Shown: in pieces, positions 60,758 through 64,000 of the stretch
How the letters are laid out: each line of letters opens with the position of its first letter
How positions within the stretch are numbered: the first letter of the stretch is position 1
Source of the DNA: Gymnothorax reevesii
Taxonomy: Eukaryota; Chordata; Actinopteri; Anguilliformes; Muraenidae
Direction: 5' to 3'
Assembly: GCA_029721435.1 (NCBI GenBank)
Contig: CM056573.1
Coordinates: forward strand, 125,513,447 to 125,577,446
Length of the DNA: 64,000 nt
Notes under the pieces: model-generated
Seen by the model: only the letters and a program-made list of their open reading frames with translations
Database searches by the model: none
Told to the model about the DNA's origin: nothing
Program-made: the position numbers and the translations under genes

Positions 60758-61225
60758 AAAGGGGACCTATTATGCTGATCCTTCTTTTAATACATATAGG
60801 TAATTTTATAATGTTGGATGTCCGTACTCAACCTCTGAAAAGTTTCGAAACATAAGATACAGGGGTTTTGCCATAATCCAAGAACATGATTTCGTGAACA
60901 AGATTTATTTTCTGAACAGCTCCTCCCAAGATCTTTACAAGATCTGGGCAAAACCTGACGTCAGGTTGTGCCATCCAATTAGTACAGTACAAAGCCAATC
61001 ACGGCGCTAGACCTGCCCACACCGGAAGTGATTCTAGCAGACATGAACAACCGCAGATCATACTATGTCTTCATAGCATCTACACTTCCAGAAATACAAA
61101 GAAGAACCGCAGATCATTTGAGGTACAGCTTTGTCCGTATCTCTCCCAAAGCTGCTCCTGAGTTACAGGAGGCTAGCAGGACCGCTAACGACAGCACTAA
61201 CAACTGGCCTCAAATGTAAGCTTTG
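60758..61225 (+). mobile_element. MITE-like fish repeat starting AAAGGGGACCTATTATGC
   Basis: The opening AAAGGGGACCTATTATGC, then ATACAGGGGTTTTGCC, AACAGCTCCTCCC, CCAATCACGGCG, CGGAAGTG and GAGTTACAGGAGGCTAGCAG, follow a repeat common in fish genomes. The opposite inverted end was not located. Confidence 0.5.
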
Positions 61226-61394
61226 TAAAATATCTGAAGATAAAGCCTGAATCAGTTGCGACTGTCCGCGACTCGCAAGCTATGTTTCCATCCACTTTTC
61301 AATGGAGTTATCTGAAGTTCGGCCAAAAATATTAATGCGTACAAAAGGAGTATGACCTACTGTCGACAGGAAAAGTTGAAAGACAATTATTACA

Positions 61395-63682
61395 AGCTTG
61401 TGGATTTCAATAGGAGTATAGTGAAAAATCAGGAAGGTTATTAGCTCACCAACTCAAAATAAAATCTGCCACCCAGCAGCACACAAATTAAAAACAGCTC
61501 AAATAATGTGACTGTAATCCCATCTGAAATTAATAATATCTTTAAAGAATATTGCTCAACTTTGTATCAATCAGAAAGCCCACGAAATCATATGGAAATG
61601 GAAAAGTTCCTTGAGGACCTTTGATTTCCCAATATTAACAGTGATCAAAAAACAAAACTTGATCAACCATTGAGTTTGGGAGAGATATTGGAATCAATTA
61701 AAGCTATGCGAAGCGGCAAATCTCTGGGTCCGGACGGCTTTCCTATTGAACTTTTAAAGAAGTTCTCAGATAAGTTATCACCACTTTTGCTTAATATGTT
61801 TAAAGACTCTTTAATTCATGGTGTGTTGCCTCAATCTCTTACAGATGCTTCAGGCACTTTATTGTTAAAACCTGGAAAGGATGCGAACGAATGTGGATCA
61901 CATCGCTTCTTAATGCAGATTGTAATATACTAGTGAAAGCCCTTGCCATGCGTTTAGAAACGATTATACACCATGTAATTTCTGATGACCATACTGGTTT
62001 CATTAGGAATTGCCATTCCTTTTCTAACATTTGTCGCCCATTGAATGTTATTTATTCTGCTGCTTCAAGTGAGATCCCAGAGATGGTTATCTGACTGGAT
62101 GCACAGAAAGCATTTGATAGGGTTGAATGGCCGTATTTGTTTAGAACTTTGGAGAAATTTAGTTTTGGCTCTAACTTTGTTGCCTGGATAAAACTTCTTT
62201 ACTCTTCGCCCAGAAGTTCTGTCATTACAAATGGACTAAATTCAGAACACTTCAATCTATATAGAGGAATTCGTCCAGGTTGTCCGTTAAGTCCGCTAAT
62301 ATTTGCTTTAGCTATTGAACCTCTATTCATTGCCTCGAAAGTATCCCCTCACATTCAAGGAATCCATAGATGGGGTACAGAGCATAGAGTCTCGCTTTAC
62401 GCGGACGATTTATTAGTTTACATATCTGACCCGTTGAAATCTGTCCCTGCATTAGTTGCCATCCTCAAGCGCTTTGAGGTATTCTCTGGATATAAACTAC
62501 ATTTTTCAAAAGCGAATTCTTTCATTTGAAGCCGTCAACAACCGATACAGAAATACAACTGCCTTTTCACAACTGTAATTCAGAATTCAATTATCTGGGT
62601 ATCAATATCACCCAAAAATGTGATAATCTATATGATAGGAACTTTTCCCCTCTAATCAATCAGATTAAATCAGATTTTGACAGATGGAAAACTCAAACCT
62701 ATCTTTAATTGGCAGAGTTAATTCAATTAAGATGAATGTCTTACCGCGTTCTTATATTTGTTTCAGTGTTTACCTGTGTTCTTATCCAAACGTTTCTTTA
62801 CAGTGCTGGATAGACATACCCTTGGTTTTTTATGGGGTAACAAACATCCAAGGATTAGTAAAAAATTAATACAAAGACATCAATCACAAGGTGGACTATC
62901 TCCCCCTAACTTCAGATATTATTATTGGGCGGAAAATTTACAAAAAATAATATACTGGCTTAAATTCCCTCAAATAAGCTGGTGTCTAAATGAAGCTATA
63001 TCTTGTTCTCCCTCTTCTTTAGTAGCACTTAAAACTTCCAAATTACCTTTCTCCCCGAGACAACACTCAAGCAACCCTATAGTAATTACGATTTTGAAAA
63101 TTCTAGCACAGTTTCGTACAAATTTTGGCTTCATAAATATGTCCACTTTAGCTCCTATTCATGATAATTACCTTTTTCCTTCCATCTAAACTAGACTCTG
63201 CATTTTCCTTATGGCATAAAAACGGTCTCTCTAATAATGGGCAGTTATACATTGATGGGATATTTGGGACCTCCGGGGATGTATTTGAAAAATATAATAT
63301 TCCTCAATCCCATTTGTTCCGTTACTTTCAAGTACGACATTTTGCTAAATCAAATAATCCAAACATTCCAAACTTACCACAAAACTCAACATATGAGACC
63401 ATTGTGAAAATATTCCCAAATGTGAAAGGATTTATATCCCAAATATATAAAATCATGAGTTCAATTACAGAGACTAATATTGTTAAAATTAAAGCAGACT
63501 GGAAAAAAGAATTTGATAAACCCATATCAGACTCATTTTGGAATTGGGCCCTAATCAGGATTAATGGATGCTCATGTGCACGATTAAATCTAATACAATT
63601 CAAGGTACTACATCGCCTCCACTACTCTAACTCAAAACTTTCGAAAATATACCCTGATGTAGTAGATGTAACAGATGCTATA
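61395..63682 (+). pseudogene. L1/Tx1-type LINE ORF2 fragment, reverse transcriptase
   Basis: Plus-strand frames show, in order, GRLLAHQLK, YCSTLYQSESP, IKAMRSGKSLGPDGFPIELL (RT motif 1), FKDSLIHGVLPQSL, ALAMRLE, DDHTGFIRN, LDAQKAFDRVEW with the first catalytic Asp, FNLYRGIRPGCPLSPLIFAL, RVSLYADDLLVYISDP with the YADD pair, FEVFSGYKLHFSKA, FNYLGINI, and then the thumb and C-terminal region (GLSPPNFRYYYWAENLQ, FSLWHKNGLSNN, FWNWALIRING). This is the RT of L1-clade elements of the fish type. At least five frame breaks (for example TGA at 62,092 and TGA at 62,527) show it is dead. The endonuclease is missing at the left, as in 5' truncation. The right end is cut in the C-terminal region by a Tc1-like transposon. 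Confidence 0.9.
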
Positions 63683-64000
63683 TAGCGCCCTCCATAATTA
63701 TTGGCACCCCTGGTTAAGGTGTGTTCTTCAGCTTCTAATAAATTCAGTTTTTTTCTAAATAATATAGGACTACAATGAAAAAAAGAGGAAAATCCAACCT
63801 TTAATTCAAGAGCATGTATTCAGTGCGGAAAAATTTAAGAAATTTAGAAATAAAATTAAGAAATAATTCTTTTACATCAAATCATGGGTGCCACAATTAT
63901 TAGCACCCCTGATACTTTGTACAACCCCCTTTTGCCAACAAAACAGTACCTAATATCCTATAATGTTTCACAAGATGTGAGAATACAGAAAGAGGGATCG
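63683..64000 (+). mobile_element. Tc1-like transposon, left end (continues past window)
   Basis: Starting beside a TATATA stretch at 63,679-63,684, the sequence reads GCGCCCTCCATAATTATTGG then CACCCCTGG, the terminal repeat of a fish Tc1 family. A second direct copy, ACAATTATTAGCACCCCTGA, appears about 200 bp further in (near 63,892). Two direct copies in one terminal repeat are the IR/DR layout of some Tc1 elements. The transposase would lie outside the window. It interrupts the LINE to the left. Confidence 0.8.

Noticed and set aside
1..64000. CRISPR arrays, operons or prophage-like modules
   Set aside because: No evenly spaced short direct repeats with unique spacers and no bacterial gene organisation; all repeats found fit eukaryotic transposons or microsatellites.
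1..64000. Genuine tRNA or rRNA genes
   Set aside because: The tRNA-like sequences at 12,301 and 27,352 are followed by SINE bodies and A-rich tails, and the first has a target duplication, so they are SINE heads and not tRNA genes.

Overview
The window looks like gene-poor intergenic or intronic DNA of a ray-finned fish, most likely a teleost, packed with transposable elements. I found no exon of a host gene that I could defend. The fish assignment rests on repeat content: a DIRS-type tyrosine-recombinase retrotransposon, a Gmr1-type Ty3/gypsy element (group first described from Atlantic cod), several Tc1/mariner relics, fish-type SINEs and MITEs, L1/Tx1-type and other LINE relics, and many (CA)n microsatellites. 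No base or codon signal points to bacteria or a virus. The species cannot be fixed from the sequence.

Layout. Positions 1-13,430 hold short relics: antisense SINE-like repeats, MITEs (3.1, 5.5 and 6.9 kb), two solo-LTR-like dispersed repeats (7.2 and 8.7 kb) and a tRNA-derived SINE with a 15-bp target duplication (12.3 kb). At 13.4-16.1 kb a Tc1-like transposon with a dead transposase sits inside an older non-autonomous DNA element whose body is studded with a TTCACG/CGTGAA motif. Positions 16-27 kb hold decayed Tc1 transposases, a TTAA-flanked MITE, further repeat copies and unassigned AT-rich DNA.

27,842-33,719 is the best-preserved element: a complete minus-strand Gmr1-type LTR retrotransposon. 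It has 463-bp LTRs differing at one base, a 4-bp CATT target duplication, a primer-binding site matching tRNA-Gln, a polypurine tract and one uninterrupted 1556-codon gag-pol frame in which integrase precedes reverse transcriptase. 39,387-45,343 is an almost complete DIRS element with inverted terminal repeats, an internal complementary region, a gag-like ORF, RT/RNase H and a tyrosine recombinase in overlapping frames. It is inserted cleanly, without target duplication, inside the RT gene of an older minus-strand LINE.

45.8-64 kb holds a Tc1 relic with an LTR-like insertion, a PIF/Harbinger relic with a transposase fragment, an octamer-rich candidate regulatory stretch near 50.1-50.3 kb, a broken minus-strand LINE split by a ~146-bp tandem repeat, and a plus-strand L1-type LINE fragment cut by a Tc1-like transposon that runs off the right edge.

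The coding frames do not form a host pathway. Each large element carries its own replication set: capsid-like Gag, protease, integrase, RT and RNase H in the Gmr1 element; Gag-like, RT/RNase H and tyrosine recombinase in the DIRS element. The window is chiefly informative as a nested record of transposition.
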